In this document: piece by piece, positions 24,701 to 39,700 of the stretch | How the letters are laid out: each line of letters starts with the position of its first letter | How positions within the stretch are numbered: position 1 is the stretch's first letter | Assembly (NCBI RefSeq): GCF_001522545.3 | Contig: NC_031769.1 | Span: 68,562,640-68,626,639 of the forward strand | Length of the DNA: 64,000 nucleotides | DNA from: Parus major | Taxonomy: Eukaryota; Chordata; Aves; Passeriformes; Paridae | Direction: 5' to 3' | Program-made: the position numbers and the translations under genes | The notes under the pieces: model-generated | What the model saw: the letters and a program-made list of their open reading frames with translations, nothing else | The model's database searches: none | Told to the model about the DNA's origin: nothing

Positions 24701-27700
24701 CTGTACACTTTCAGATGCCATATACTGACCAGGACTAAACATTTTATTCATAAATGCAACAAATGATATTATTTTAACAACTGAAAGAAGCAACTACATA
24801 AACAGAAATAGAAATTCCTTTTATCCCCAATACATTCCTGGCTGTACCTGCCATGTCAGTGCACTAGTCATCAATGTCATTACTGTGACCCAGCTGCTTG
24901 CAAGTCTACTCAAGGAGTGGCTGAAAAATTGGTATTTTATTGTGTCTTTGACACACTTGTTCTGAAATCCAATTCATTAAATTACCACCCAAACTTTATT
25001 AAGTTTATTATAATTAGGTTTATTATAATTAAGTTTATTATTATTATTTATTAAGAGGAACTGTAGCACCAAGAACTGCTTATAGCAAGACAAATTTTCC
25101 TAGACTGTCTTACTAACAAGGTTTTACTTTAAAATCGTACCAGGAAGAGTAAGTATATAAATGCCAATGTGTTTGTTTCACAACATCCAAGCAGCAAGCA
25201 TCCAAGCTATTTTGGAGCTTTAAATACCTGTAGGCTTGATTCAGTGGTGCTGCGCCTCATGTGCAGCTCCAATTTAGCAACTGAGAATTTGGTAGAAAAG
25301 CCAACAGTACCAAATCAGAACAGCAGAAATTCTGTAGTTGCTTTCCTGTGATTTGAAAGAATGCTGATGAACAAAAAGAGACTTTTGGTTTATTCAGTGA
25401 AGTTTTACCTTGTGCAACCCCTATAAATGGTTATATGGAATTGGTTTTAAAAAAAAATCAGATAATGTGTTCACAGGAACGACAAGATTCACTTTACATA
25501 TGTTTTGATACTGGGTTTCACTAATAACTTCAAAACATACAGTGCTCTCCTCTTTCTAGATATTTGTGCATTTACTCACTAGAGAACGGCTTGGGAATAC
25601 ACTCCAGGGTCAGTTCATGCTTTTGCTGTCGTAGGAAGGCAAAAGACAACCAACGGGGCATTGGTTTTCCTAACCCTCAGCAGGAACTACTGCTACTTCA
25701 CAGAGCTCTTCCCACTGGCACTCAATGGAAACAGTGGCAACAGCTTCCTCCAACTGCTCACTGTCTGGGAAATGCCCTCTTTGCTGGGAGAAGATAAGGC
25801 TGAAGGACATCAAGCAGACAAAGGGAAACATCAAGGGCAGGAGCTTCTGATGCACCAACTCGGATACACCATAACAGGGCTGTAATCTAATTGGTTTTTT
25901 CCTCCAGAAGTTCCCAGACCTGCCTCGTGCCTTTTTGCCAAGCTCAAAGCAATGGAAGCACAGCGGACTCACTTACAGAATAGGACCAGCTCACAGAAGA
26001 ATGAGAGACAATCAGTTTTGCACCACCTCAGCTATATGCCACTTCTCCAGATTCTCCTCATCTCAGAAGAATCTCAGGAAAAAGGAGAGTTATATTTTGC
26101 CACCTGAACTCTTTCATTCAGTCTTTTATGTTCAGGCTCATGTTAGAGAGAAAAAATGTAACGGTTTAGTAACTCTCAGCAAGACTCATCAGCTGTTCCT
26201 ACATCCGCAATACCAAGAGAACACTGAACAGAAAATTAACATTGCCCATCACATTAATTATCAATGCTTTCTAATCCCAAACAAAATCAGTTGCAAGTAC
26301 ATGGACAAATCCAAGTCCATTCCAAACAATAATTAGCTGTAGGTACATGAACAAAGCATAATCAAGTATCTCATTTACAATTTCTGATATTTAAAAATGA
26401 AAAATTATAAGACATTAAAATAAGAGACACTGATTATTTGTCCACATTTATCATTAGCTTATGCCAATATTCTACTTGCTATCTGGAGACCTATAGTGAC
26501 ATTCACAGTCCAGTCAGAATTCCTCTCCAGACTGTGATCATAAGGTTTTGGAATAGCTGCCTGCTTTGTTTGTGAGGCAGACTTGCTGGGTTCATTCATC
26601 TTTCATTATGCCAAATTTTTTGTTTTTCCAAAATGAAATTGGAATGATATAAAAATACAACAGCCCGCATAATCCATCTTGCATTTTTCAGTTGTTTTTC
26701 AAAGAGGAAGGGATTTAGAAATGTGGTTTAAAACATTTTGTTTGAACAGGATCATCCACAAATATAATGCTGAGGTACTCTGCAATTCAGTTACCAGTGA
26801 AATTAAAATCACAGCTTTATATTCAGTATGGGAACATTCATCTTCGTGAACACAGAAAGCCTGCTGATTCCACAGAACACATACATTAAATCATTCAGAG
26901 CACCAATCATGCTGCTGTCTACCCCTTTGTTACATTCTCAGATGAGCTGCAGTGGAAAGAACTGGAAGGTCACAGATACTAAGAAAGAAGAATTAGGATT
27001 GGGCAGAGTAGAAAGAGGATAGGAACAAGACTAAATTCAAGAAATCAGGGCTTTCCTTGCTTGGGGCGGGAAAGTTAACAAAAAGCTTCTTCACTTGGTC
27101 ACATGCAGTACTGTTCCTACCTAGAATGACTGCCTCTGATGGGCAGCTCACCAACTCATAATCACTCACACGAGTCAAAGGCTGAAGAACTACAGTCTGG
27201 CCTCAGTAGGCAGATAAAAACACATTATGAAAATTGCATTTTGGGCTGAAAATATCCTTCTATTTACAAGAAAAACATGAAGCTTTTTATGAAGGCCAGT
27301 CTGTTTCTAACACACAAAGTTAACTTCTGAATCATTACAGTCAGGCCAATGTTCCACAAGAGGAGGTAGTAAGTTTTAGGAAAGTTCCTGCAGATCATGG
27401 CTCCAAGGACAGAGGAAGAGTAGTAGAACCAGACCACTTTACCTTTGTAATTCACTAAGCGCTCTACTTGTAGATGGGCTGGGGTTTAGCCTCAGGAAAT
27501 TCTGCTTTAAATTGAGATGAGTGAGGTCTTGGCTATAAAACAGGTTGGCAGGCAGGTGCTCCAGGCTGCAGCATGAAAGATCCACTGAGCTGATGCGTTG
27601 TGATGCAACCTGGAAGTCAAATACAACACCAATATATTAATACAGTAATAAAAAAAAGAACACTTCCTTTACCCCATGAGCACAAGATACACTTTTTTTA

Positions 27701-30700
27701 AGCACAGCAGAAGCCAGTGTTGGCATATAAAGCTGACCTAACAGTTTATATAATTGTTGCAAGTTATGCCATGATCTCTTTCTTGGCCTCCGTACTTAAA
27801 CCAGGCCCACAGACAGCTAGTAGGGAGAAAAGAGCAAGGGTTCATCAAATTAATATGTGAAATTCATCCATTTACATTACGTTTCTGAAGATGTGCAATA
27901 CTTTATAACCAAAAAAAAAAAAAAAGATATTTACCTTGAGGTTTAGTTTAGCACTGCCTCCTCCAAGTGAGTGGAAGTGAGGGGCTAGCAGTCATCACCA
28001 CTGTCTTGGTTTCATACATCCAAGATGGGTATTAAATGACAGAAAAGTGTTATCCCATTTATACCTTACTAAAGAGAAAAAATAACCCAGCAGCAAATAA
28101 CCAAGCACTCATTTATTCTTAATGAATTAGAAGACTGTCCAAAAGTGATAAAAAGGATGACAAAAACAAAATGAGATTTGGAGGCTTAACACTGTTTTCT
28201 AGAAAGAGGAAGGTAGGTAAAACAAACACAATCTAAAGAGGCAAAAAAAATCATACCACCTAGCTAGCATAGCTAGCATCAATCCACAGAGAGCTAAAGG
28301 CAAGTTCTTCAAGTAATGGTGAAACTGCCCCTTTCCATATCTCCAGGGTACACCTCCATGAACTGCATCTCCCTGTTTTACTTATTTACTAGACTTTACC
28401 AAAAATAAATAAAATATCACCAGCAAAATCAAAAACAACCCCAAGACTGCAATACCGAATGCTTGTATTTTCTGTCCAACGCTACTAAAAATGTTCCTTC
28501 ATAAAGTAGTATCACAGACACGCTACATGGCAAATCACCACCACACAGTAATGCAAGGCAGTTGGGATGGTGGGCAAGGAAGGGGAGCCAAATGCCAGAA
28601 GAAGGAGAGGCATGGCTAAGCCAAAGGAAGAGAAGCAAAAAACTTCACCACTGTTTTAGACTAGACAACAATGCTCAAATGGTTATGGTGTCCCATCAGC
28701 TGTTCAAGCTAAAAGCAGCTATTGTTTTTCAGTGGCCTTTTATGAAGGGGTTCTGGAGGTAAAAAAAAAAAAAACAACTCATTAATGCATGGCAATGTAA
28801 GAGCTTCTCCACTCTGATGAAGGACACAGCACTCAACCTTCTGGGCAGAGATAAAGTCCCTGCCACAAACTGCTCTGAAACTAGAGGCATCAGGCTTTGA
28901 GGAGGTAAGCAAAGTAGCTTGCCACTAAAAGGAAGGCCACAGAAATTTTTTCCTCTCCAACACAAGCTACACAGGCCTTAGGATAAGTGGTTGCTATTAT
29001 AAACACACAGCCATAAGCTTCAAGGGGAACAGACAGTGCAGTGTTTTTCTCCAACGCAACCGTTAATAATCCAGTCCTCCCACATCCATTAACACGGTTG
29101 AATTTTTGTTACTCAATTAGTTCAGTCCTTTTGTTACTGTAGCTAGTATTTTTCTTCCCCTTGTAGTATGAGACAAGAATTATTCATAGGCTATACTGAG
29201 CAGTCATCTCTGAATGCTGGGTATTCAATCTGTTTATGCCCAGTACTGTACAGTTCGGTTTACACTGCAAACACAAAAGATGAAAAACTGCTGACACCCG
29301 TTAAATTAAAAAGGAGGAATGTTTAATTTCAGGTGTAATGCTTTGTATACACCGTTGCTCCATCTCCAAACAACTACTTGTTTGGAATGTGATATGAACA
29401 GCAATAAGCAACTCAGCAGTGCTTAGCAAGGCGCATTACTCTAAAAATATCTCAAGAACCAGAAATGGTAACTCTGAGTGGGAATCGTGATAATGCAGCC
29501 AAACAAAATCAAATACACAAATTCTACCGTCGCCTCAGAAAAGGATACAAATCCTTTCTTAAAACTGTCAAACCCTGAGAAATAAATCTAGTTAAAAGTA
29601 ATTTTGTTTTTACAGGTTGTATGTAACTGGTTATTTTTTGATTGGCTTGCTTTTTAAACTGAATGCTTTATTATTCAAAGCATTTAATTAATATTTTCAA
29701 TAGTGCAAATTGATGCAATTGACAACTATTCAATGACACTTCTACTAGAGAGATAATTGTAAAAGTTAAAACCATATTTTAAAAGATGTTAGCTCTGGAA
29801 TCAATTGTAATTTTATCAAAGTCTTTCTGTTACCAAACAGTACTCTAAGAATTAACTCCCAAATTTTTACGAAGAAGGCTCATATAAACACACATAGTTA
29901 TTCTTACAGGCAGGGATAAGACTTTTCTCCTTTGATTGTTCAATACTGTTCTATAACAAATTCCTACAGAATAGAGCAACAAGATGAAAAACAAAGAAGA
30001 GTAACAAAGGAGAACATCATCGTAATACTTGCTTTCGTACACCAGCAATTTTCACCAGTTATTTCAAAGTTGAACATCGAAATTCTGAAATCATGTTGTT
30101 CTGCAATCAGTCTTGCAATTGCCTACAATTGGCTTAAACATAGCAAGACAGCGCATGCTTGAATTTGCTATTGTTTATTAAAAGCAAAGACTTCTTTTCC
30201 AAAAGAGGATACAGTTCCTTAATAAAGCACTGTGTTTCCCTGACTCACTGTAGAGAATCACTGCAGAGATAAGCTGATAAAGGGTGGGAAAATGCTGAGT
30301 AGAATATTCTTCACACTCAAAGAATAAAATGCATCTGGAGAAAAGGATATTATCTGCAGAAAGTCGTGTTTCAACTGGAAGAAAACAAAACCAAAACATT
30401 CCACTGTAAATAAATATCCCAACAAGTTATCTGGGCTGTGTTCAACACATCCACACTCCTACAAAAATCATGAAGAGTTGGTGTGGTAGGGATGCCAGAG
30501 GGAAAGGCTTTCTGGATATACAGAGAACCTGCATTAAGTGCTTATTATGGTTTGTTTGGCGTTTTCTTGTGGAAAGCTCAAGTATAGCTGTTTGAATTGC
30601 TATATGTACATATATAAAAATAAAACCACAAGCAATACAGTTCAAAACTTCACAGGCAGAAGCTGCCATAGCCCAAACCAATCCCTCTCAAATGTCTTCT

Positions 30701-33700
30701 CATCATACCCCAAACTGCACAGATGCTTCACACTCGAGTCACACGAAACCACCGCTGCATTTCCAGCACTAATAACACTGAGGAAATGGCTGGGCAAGGA
30801 CCTTCTCAGAAGACAAGGTACATCACAAGCTTCCAGTGACAGAAGCTACATCAGGAGCTGCAGAGTCAATGCTTGTCTCTGCAAGACATGCAACATCTGA
30901 CAACCATGCAGCTCAAACACAAAGCAAGATCTCACACTTTTTGAAGTCTGTTTTTCAGTTGGAACAGTTAATCATCAAAAAATAAAAATAAAAATTATTA
31001 AATATGCTGCTTTCTCCATTCCCTGGATGTGATTTTTAAATACTTTACAGTCTGTCATTGTGTTGCAATGTCCCCTACTTTAATACCAGAGGAGTAGTAA
31101 TGGGAGAAGGCCACAGTGAATTTTGTAGATCAAACCACAAAGTCCATTGAAAGTTATTTTCTTTTTTTTCCAATTCCTGCTGCAACCTCAGTTATGCATC
31201 CTGGGCCTACACTGTTCTATTTTTTTTCAGTCTCCACATTAATGTGGCAAACTAACTGTAGTTTTGAAGAAGTGATACACAATGTAGCACATGTACTACA
31301 AAAAGCCCTGGGTCTACCCACTGCAAACACTAAAAACCTGTCATTGTGCTTTTAATTTTCCCACAGCAACAACAAAATGCAAATTTATTCTGCAAATACC
31401 ACCACAAATAATGCTGCTGCAGAGTGCTCTCCCTCCATTGGGCAGTATGCCTTCTGCTCCTCCCCACCTGAGAGCTGCAGACATGCCAAAGAAAAAGGAA
31501 GCTCCCCAGTATGAAAACTCACTTCTATACATGTGTTACTTGTGCCACAATACACCTACAAATAAATACATCTATTAAAAAATGCCAGCAGTACCTCTGA
31601 TGCCTAGATTCCAGGCAACACTTCAAATTAAAAAGATTTGCTGAAGTGCTTTGATTTTATTTTTTTCTTTACTTACTATTTTTTGAAAGGAAACAGTATT
31701 TCAAGACTTGTGAAATTGTGGTATGGGTTTACTGTAAATCTCTATCAGCTGGCAACAAAAATACAGAAAAATACTTTCATCAACAGATACTCTTGCTGCT
31801 TCTTGCTACACAGGGCTGAAAAACCACTTAGCTTTGTCCATCAGTATAATAACATCTCTGTCACTCAGCTATGCAACAAGACTGATTATTGTCTTTGTTT
31901 TAAAGCCTTGGCTATACTACAAAAATGATCTGCTGCTGACAATGGATGTCAGCAATAGGCACAGCTGAACCCAGCTGTATGGACAAACACAAGTCTTGTT
32001 TACGCAAGGACATCTTTTGGTGTGACCTGTGGTGTGAATTTAAACCAATGTAATTATGTCTTTTTCCTGTTTACCCTCATCCCATTCCCTATAGCTCTAT
32101 TCAGATAAGAAATTACTGCTTAGGACTTCAACAAAACAGCCCACACTGTACAAGCAGCCAAATTCCCAGCCTGTTTGAACTGAGTTGACAGTGTTAAATT
32201 ATACCTGCTGTAGACATGCAATACAAAGGCCATTTAATTTTTCTCCTTTAGGATTTGTTTTTAAACAGTTTGATAATCATCACATCCCACCAATGCCTGC
32301 ATTAGCCTTAACCAAACAGTAGTACATTGTCTTCAAATACCTAAACTAACTTCCAGCAAACAGGTTCTCCTTACCTCAGAACTAACCTTGCTTCAAATCC
32401 TAATCCTTTCTAAACATCAAAGCCCTGCTCAGCAGAGAGGCCTCCCTCCACTGAGCTGAAGTCCACAGCCAGGAAGCTGAGGAACCTCAGCCACAGCCAA
32501 GAGCCAAGGTTTTCTTTAGCCTGGTAAACAATCTAATGCCAGAAAACTTAGTGAAGGGGAGGGGGGAATAAAACATTTGCTTTTTCTTTAAAGCCATATA
32601 TTTTCATTTTTAAATGACAGCTGTTAAAATGGGTGCAGCCCAAGGATAAAAGGGTACTGGCTTTTCTGGCATCTCCTTTTTGTTTTCTTTCAAATGTTAA
32701 ATTAGATACACACCAACTCAAGCTAAGGGCCTTGCACAGAAAATACAAAACCCAGCAAAGGGGTTTTTTTGAAACCCTGTCACTCAGATCCACAAACCTA
32801 ACAGGCACTGCCACAGGTCGGAGTAGCAATTCCCTATTAAGACGTGGGGCAGAAGTGCATGCCAGTGTGGAAGCACTCACAGGGCACTCTCGCCACATCT
32901 CTCTGCAGGTGAAGCAGCTAAAAGCCTCTGGTACAAGTACCTCATGCCAGCAAGACTCAGGGGCACAAAAGTAATTTCAACTTGTCCCTTCTCCACTCTC
33001 CTTATCTCTGTACAAAGTTTTATAAACAAACAGGTCACTTTACTTTTGGCCTTTGTGCAAACCTCTAACAACTGAAAACAGCATTAGCAAACGTGTCTGG
33101 GGAGGGGGAAATGTGAAGGGGATTAACAAGAAGTTGGGCTCCCTTACTTTTCATGATAGGAACTAGAAAAAAATTCATAGATGTGAAAGCTGGTGTCCCA
33201 AGTTTACCATAAAGATCTTGACAGCAAGAATTTGACAAAAAAGGTGACATTCATCATCTCTCATTTGGAAATGCTGGGTAGTATCTGAAGGCATAATTAT
33301 GTTCCTCCTGGAGGAAAAGGACTCTTCTTTTAGAGATCAGGTACTGGTATCACTATTACCCAGGGAATGATATCAACTCTGTAGCTGGTAGTCACACTGG
33401 GATGCTCACACTAAGATCCCTGCAAGGACAAGGCTTAAGATGTAACTTAAGTAACAGTAATTAGCTATAGTATTAAGCTACTTATAATTCAGACATGTGA
33501 ATCTCCATTTGGTGGAGCAAGGCATATTAACACCCTTAGAACAGCTTGACTGAAAATAATTAATTTGTAAATACTGCCAAAGAGGTGGCAGTCTCAAAAA
33601 AATTAAGAAGAACAACCCTTTTTCTTCTTACTTCTGTTAGATTTATTTTTTAACAAGGACAAGCTTGCTGTACTGCCAAACATGCAGACTTTGCAATGAG

Positions 33701-36700
33701 CAGCCCTGCAGCAAGGACTTTCTTTCAGCATTAGAAAATCATGCAGCAGATCCTCATGGAAGCAGTGCTAAGGCACATAAAATACACTAAATGCAAATCA
33801 TGCCTGGCCAGTCTGGAGGCCTTTTAATGTTAGAGACTGCAACAGTCAGCAAGGGAAGACCAAACAATGTCATCCACCCAGACTTCTCTAAGGCCTTCAA
33901 CACAGTCCCACACAAAATTCTTATCTCCAAACCATAAGGACATGGATTTGAAGGGTGGACTGTTCAGCAGATAAGGAATTGCTGGATAGATGCAGCCAAA
34001 GTTGTGATTCACAGCTCTCTGTCAGGTGGAGGCTGGTGGAGGGTTGTGTCCCTCAGGATCACAGGTCTTGTGTTTAGTGCTCTTTAATATCTTTACCAGT
34101 GATATAGTAAGATCAAGTACACCCTCAGCAAGCTCACAGATGACACAAAAGAAGGAAGAGATGCCATTCAAAAGGGACCTGGATGAACTTGAAAAGTGGG
34201 CCCACAAGAACTCATGAAGTTAAAGAAGTCCAAGTCCCAGGAGCTCAGGAGCTGCACCTGGGTCAGGAAGCGACCCCAAACATAAATATGGACTGGTAGA
34301 AGTCATCACTGAGAGCTGCCTTGTGGAGGGGGACTTGGGGGTTCTGGTGGATGAAAAGCCAGACGAGCCAACAATGCACACTCACAGCCAAGAGGGCCCA
34401 CTACAGGCTGGGCTGCATGAAAAGAGATATGGCCAGGAGGGCAAGGGAGATGATTCTCCCCTTCTACTCTGCGCCCTTACGAGACCCCACCTGGAGTGCT
34501 GCATCCAGATCTAAGGTCTCTAGCACAGTGAAGATGTGAACTTTTTAAAGCATGTCCAGAGGAAGACCACAAAGATAATCCAAGGTTGCTCAGAGACACT
34601 GCGGGATGCCCCATCCCTGGAAGCGTTCAAGGTCAGATTGTATGGGGCTTTGAGCAACCTGTTCTACTGGAAGGTGTACCTGCCCAAGGTGGGGATTTTG
34701 AGACTAGATAATCTTTCAGGTCTCTTCCAACTTGAACCATTCTATGACATACTACAGATTTCAGACTCTTGACAGTAGGACTTGCATTGGAAGTCTGCTT
34801 GTCAGTCTCCCCAGCCACACATGGATAGGGTAGTAGGGGGTTTTTTGTTTGTGTTAAGCAAGAGATTATGCTAGGCCCTCAATTTCTGATCTAGGTTCTT
34901 TGACACAGTTGTATCATACAGATTCATTCTACAATGAAATTAACTCTTTTCATGCCATTATTCCACTGTAACTCAGAAGGACCTTCTCACACAAGTATTT
35001 TGTAATACAAATAATTATGGATATAGCTCTATTGTCCTGTGGCCTAAAACTGGTCTCCAGCACTCATTCCTCTTCTCCTTAGAGACTCTAATCCTTCTCT
35101 ACTGATTACAGAAGAGGCCTAAGGAGAGTAACTGTCCCTGAAGTTAGGTTTTGCTAATAATTCCTCTCCTTTCTTCCTTGCTCCTAGACCTTGCTTGGAA
35201 AGGCTTTCAGTGTTACAGCCATTCAGTTTCAAGACCAAGTCCATTATCACCTTACACATACCAAAAAAACGTGCAATATGTCAGTCCCTGCAATCCCCTC
35301 TCATCTTACCGGATGTGCTCACTGTGGACACTTGGTTCCCCTGTGCTTCATTATGCGCAGCATTACATCCATTCTCCCACTCGTTTCTACTCTTCTGCTT
35401 CCAGAGATTAATGAAAACACTTTGGGATCATTCTGGATTGAACATACCTTTAAAGGTAACATATGCAACACCTCACTGAGCTTCCAGGTGATGCTTTCCT
35501 GCATTTATGCAAGAGCTCCACACATTAAGCTTCAATAATACTAGAATCTGATTTAGAGGCTTCAAAAGACAGTACCTGAGTGCTATTCCAGATGTGTGGG
35601 CGATAGCTAGTTTTCTGTTCTCACTATTGGCTGCAATACTTCAATAACATCATCATTAACTGAAGGCAGCAAGCCCAAAACAAGAACCACAGACTCAAAA
35701 TTCCAGCAAAAGAAAAAAAAAAAAATCAGGGAAACTATTTCTCTGAAACACAAATGAAGAGCTTTAGAATCAGCTCTTTACTAAGTTACACTTAAAAAAC
35801 ATTACTTTAGAATCAGCTGAACTATTTAGACATGCAAAATTAATCAGCTGAGACAAAATAGCAGGCTTCCCTCCTGAACCATCACTACACTGATTGACTA
35901 CACTGAAACACACCCAGAAGTTAATTTCCAAAATGTTCAACTAACCTCTAATAACAAAAGGCACAAAAGAATAGGCTTTGCAGGGAAAGAGGAGGAATAC
36001 TTTCAAGTGTTATCATCAAAAGAGCAACAAAACTGGCTTCAAGTTTGTTTTCCCCAATCTTCTGCTTTCACACTTGAGATGATAAGAAGCCACCAACAGG
36101 AAGAATGACCAGATATGACTTCAGAGCAAAGGTCCAAGTACTGAAGATTCCGCACACAGAGAAAAGAGGAAGTCAAGTTCTGCATGGAAACCAGTTTGTT
36201 TATGTTTGAGTACTTGCAATCACCACCAAAAGGAAGCTGTGGGTTTATTTTTAGGGATCTATTTTTAGCAAAAGCATTATCTCAACATTGTCATTTTATG
36301 GTATTAGAGGAAAAAAGGTTTCCTTGTACTAAACTTAGAGTCATCATATTTCCTGTAAGTAAAAACCAGCTCAAAAAAAAGACCCACTGAAAAATGAGAA
36401 AAGCTTTCTGGGTTCTCTTTTCTTGACTAGATGTCAAATCAACTTTTCCAACAGGCTAATGGGTGCTTAGTATCAAGTGTGAAGAAACCCCAATTGTTAT
36501 TCCCAAAGAAATCAAGCTTTCGTTACAGGCTATTGTCAAAAGATGCCCACTGATGCTGGCAGTTCACTAGACTAATTTTTAGGTCATATTAGAATAAAGA
36601 CTCATTTTCCAGCCTCCAAGCTCAAGTGGCATAAGAAACAAACCAACTACTTCATGGTTACCTTCTCAGTGACCAACCAGCATGTTCCTGACTTCCGATC

Positions 36701-39700
36701 TGTCCCGAATACACAAAAAAAACAGGCAGTCCAGAATGACAATGATACACTCAAACACATATACTACAGTTAAAAGGAAATGTCATAAACTCCTAAGTGC
36801 AACACAAATAGTCTGCTTCACACATGCTTCACATGACACAGTCATTCCCTGTAGAATGACCACAGGTGATAACCAACAGCGAAAGGTAAAAGCAAAAATA
36901 CTCATCTAGAAATTCAAATTGCATGGAAAGGAAAGTTCTCCACAATATTCCTCCAGAAGAAGGTAATCCATTGCTTAGGGGGCTTAATACACACTTAGAG
37001 AGGAGACAGTGCATCCAGTGAAATAGAAGTACAGAAGCATTATCAGCACTGTAACAAGTAACATCCCAAATAACTTAAAATAAACTACTTTATGCTTGTG
37101 TGTGGTTTTACCCTACACTCACCATTGGTGCTGCTCTGTGATCAAAGCTCTGCAAAAAGGTATTCTGAACCTGCTTTGACCAGTAAGCATTAGAAAAGCC
37201 TGTCCCTAATGCCTCCAGAAACAACTGAAGCTTGGTAATAAAAATCACTGCCGTGATGAACTCTGTGAAGACAGCTCATTACAGTATCCAGAAATACATA
37301 TGAAATAGGTCAATCACCTAGAGGGCAAGCCAAAGCAAATGTAGGGCTAAGTTAACCATGAGACTAGTGGATTCAAGCCTTCTTTATAGACTGGAAACTG
37401 TATTTTGTATTAAAAAGCTCTGCAAAGTCTGTGTTCCAAAATGAAGCTGGTGTGAACAGCTCACACAACTTCTCCTGGTTGACTATGGCTGACAGGAGAA
37501 AGCTAAACGCTAATATCTGAGAGTGTCTGAAATAAAGATAAAGCTATATGCATAAGTGGATATGCCTTATTTCCCATCACTTTAATTAATGAGCAGAATC
37601 TTACGTGCTGAAGGAAAAAGAAATCCCATGATTAATGATATATCCCTATCTCAAAGGTGGATGAAGCACAACTGAAAAGCTCACTGCATTTCCTCAGCAG
37701 TTTCTGCAAAACACATCCAAAAGCTAATCATCTTGGTCTCCTATTTTGGAAATATTTTTGCAAAACTGCAGTCAAGGTCAGGAATTAATTTCTATATTCT
37801 GTAGGATTTATATATATAAATGTGCTCTGTAGCACAAAGTATGTGGTCAGAACTCAAACCTTTTCATCAGATTAAGTATCAGAGTTAGAGATTAGCTCTG
37901 TCTTCTTTACAGGACTCACACTCCCCTTTTACAAGGGTCTCTACACAATTGTCAAATTTGTACTGTAAAAATAATTAGAAGGCTGAGGCGGACGCTCAGA
38001 ACTAGATAGCTTTAGAGAAAAAAAAAGTGAAAAGCAAAACCAATACTTTTGTACTGCTGCTTCAGGTAGATCTCAACACAAGTTGAGGAAAGATGGAGAC
38101 TACAGCTGTAGAGGCTCCTGCATTACTTACTTGTATAATGTAAGCTAAATTCTAATCTGTTCTTATCTTCTGCTAGCTTCACAGTGGAAATAATTGTATG
38201 AAGAGATCATTCTGCACTGACATGAAAGGAAGAAGGCCAACATGGCAGCATGCCCTTCTCAGTTCAATTTGCTATTCTTGCTATTTTTACCATGTTTTAA
38301 ACATAATGTACACTGACATCATCATTTAGTCTCTCCTTTTTCACAGGCTACGGTTGTTTGGAACACCACACACTTCCACTACAGACTTTAACACAGAGCT
38401 GACTGAAACAGGGAAAGGAAAGTATAAGAGCACACAGGAGAAAATTCTTAGATTTCATAGGTTTTTAAATCCTATTTTTGGACATTTCTTGTATTTTCAA
38501 CAGCAGGCCTCTTCAGTGTGTAGGACTTAAGCCCCACACAATAACTTATTCACTGCCACAGCTGTCCAACTCTGGTCGATGGTGTGCAGACACACAAAGC
38601 TCTGGGCCTGTACATCTCTCCCTACCTACACAGACATGCACTATCTACAGCCCTTGTCCCTCATCGTCTCTCTTCCTCTACCTACCCCATTGAACCAAGC
38701 ACCAGAGCAGGAAACCATTGTCACATGGAGCTGTTGACACACATCCTGCTCTCCTGCAGCCAGGAGGGGACAAGTTCTGTGGGCTCAGATAACTCATCCC
38801 AGCCATGCCCAGTGGGACACACTATTTCCAAGAAGATAAAATTCTGTAATGCATCCTGGCATAACCTCTGCAATACTGATTTCCAAAGAAGATCTTGACA
38901 TCCTATTTCAACTTGGGACATAGAGGACTGCTAATCCTTTTATACTCTAGCCAAACCATCCATGTCATGAATTGTGTCACAGGCAACATTCACAACAAAA
39001 ATTTCACACATTGAAAAATGGTTAGGTTTAGCTGTTAGAAGCATCAAACAGCAGACCACATCCCAAATAAAAGCCTCACAACAGCAAGTCCCACCACTCC
39101 CTAACACCATATGCATAACACCTCTCTCTCTTCTACATTAAAGCTGTAGCTTTTTAGCTTTTGGAAATGCCAAATGAGGAACATCATCCCCACTATTAAA
39201 CAGAGTTCTTTGTCCTGTCCTTCTGCACTTGACATTCAAGTAGCAAACAGTGGCAGATTAGCTGTGCAAGTAATTGTGACAGTTCCAGAACCATGATGAC
39301 AACCTTATGCAGACAAAATTCTTTAAAGCTGTGAAGATGTTCCTTTCCTTCCCCTCTGCTCCCCCTTCCCAGTTGCATAAGCTTATTTTTCAACATTTGG
39401 CAAGAGAACGAATGCATTAGATCACAAAGGACCAAATCTGTTGCTGTTGTTTTCCTTTTAAGCTTCCTTAATTAGGCCTCCAGTTTTTGGAAAGTAAAAG
39501 GAAAGAAATGCACTGTGGTATAGAACTATCAATATTAACGAACAAGACACATCTCCAGCTTTTAAAAATATTCTGTTTGAGGCTAAATCAGAGTATCTAA
39601 AAGTGACCTATTTGGAACAAGTATGTCATCAAGTTCGATATTTAGGTCAGTTTTTGTGCAATAATTCTAGTCTGTCCTGAAAACAGTTCTCTTCACCTCA

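Larger units (their letters stand above)
17265..27442 (-). other. PHLPP1: PHLPP1 intron, 10.2 kb
   Basis: A long GT-AG intron. It holds a G-free A-rich stretch at 23193-23291 followed by a run of 12 G (23350-23361), a pyrimidine tract at 24098-24124, and a 15-bp tandem repeat at 25001-25045. ORFs of up to 133 aa (25935-26336, plus) occur but match nothing I know. No transposon is recognised. Confidence 0.87.

Noticed and set aside
25935..26336. 133-residue plus-strand ORF
   Set aside because: Composition looks like translated intron. No recognisable domain.
34026..34772. Several overlapping plus-strand ORFs as a host gene
   Set aside because: They are broken fragments of a CR1 reverse-transcriptase frame.
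35151..35538. Three overlapping plus-strand ORFs of 86-115 residues
   Set aside because: Open in several frames at once with no recognisable family. Typical of chance in stop-poor sequence.
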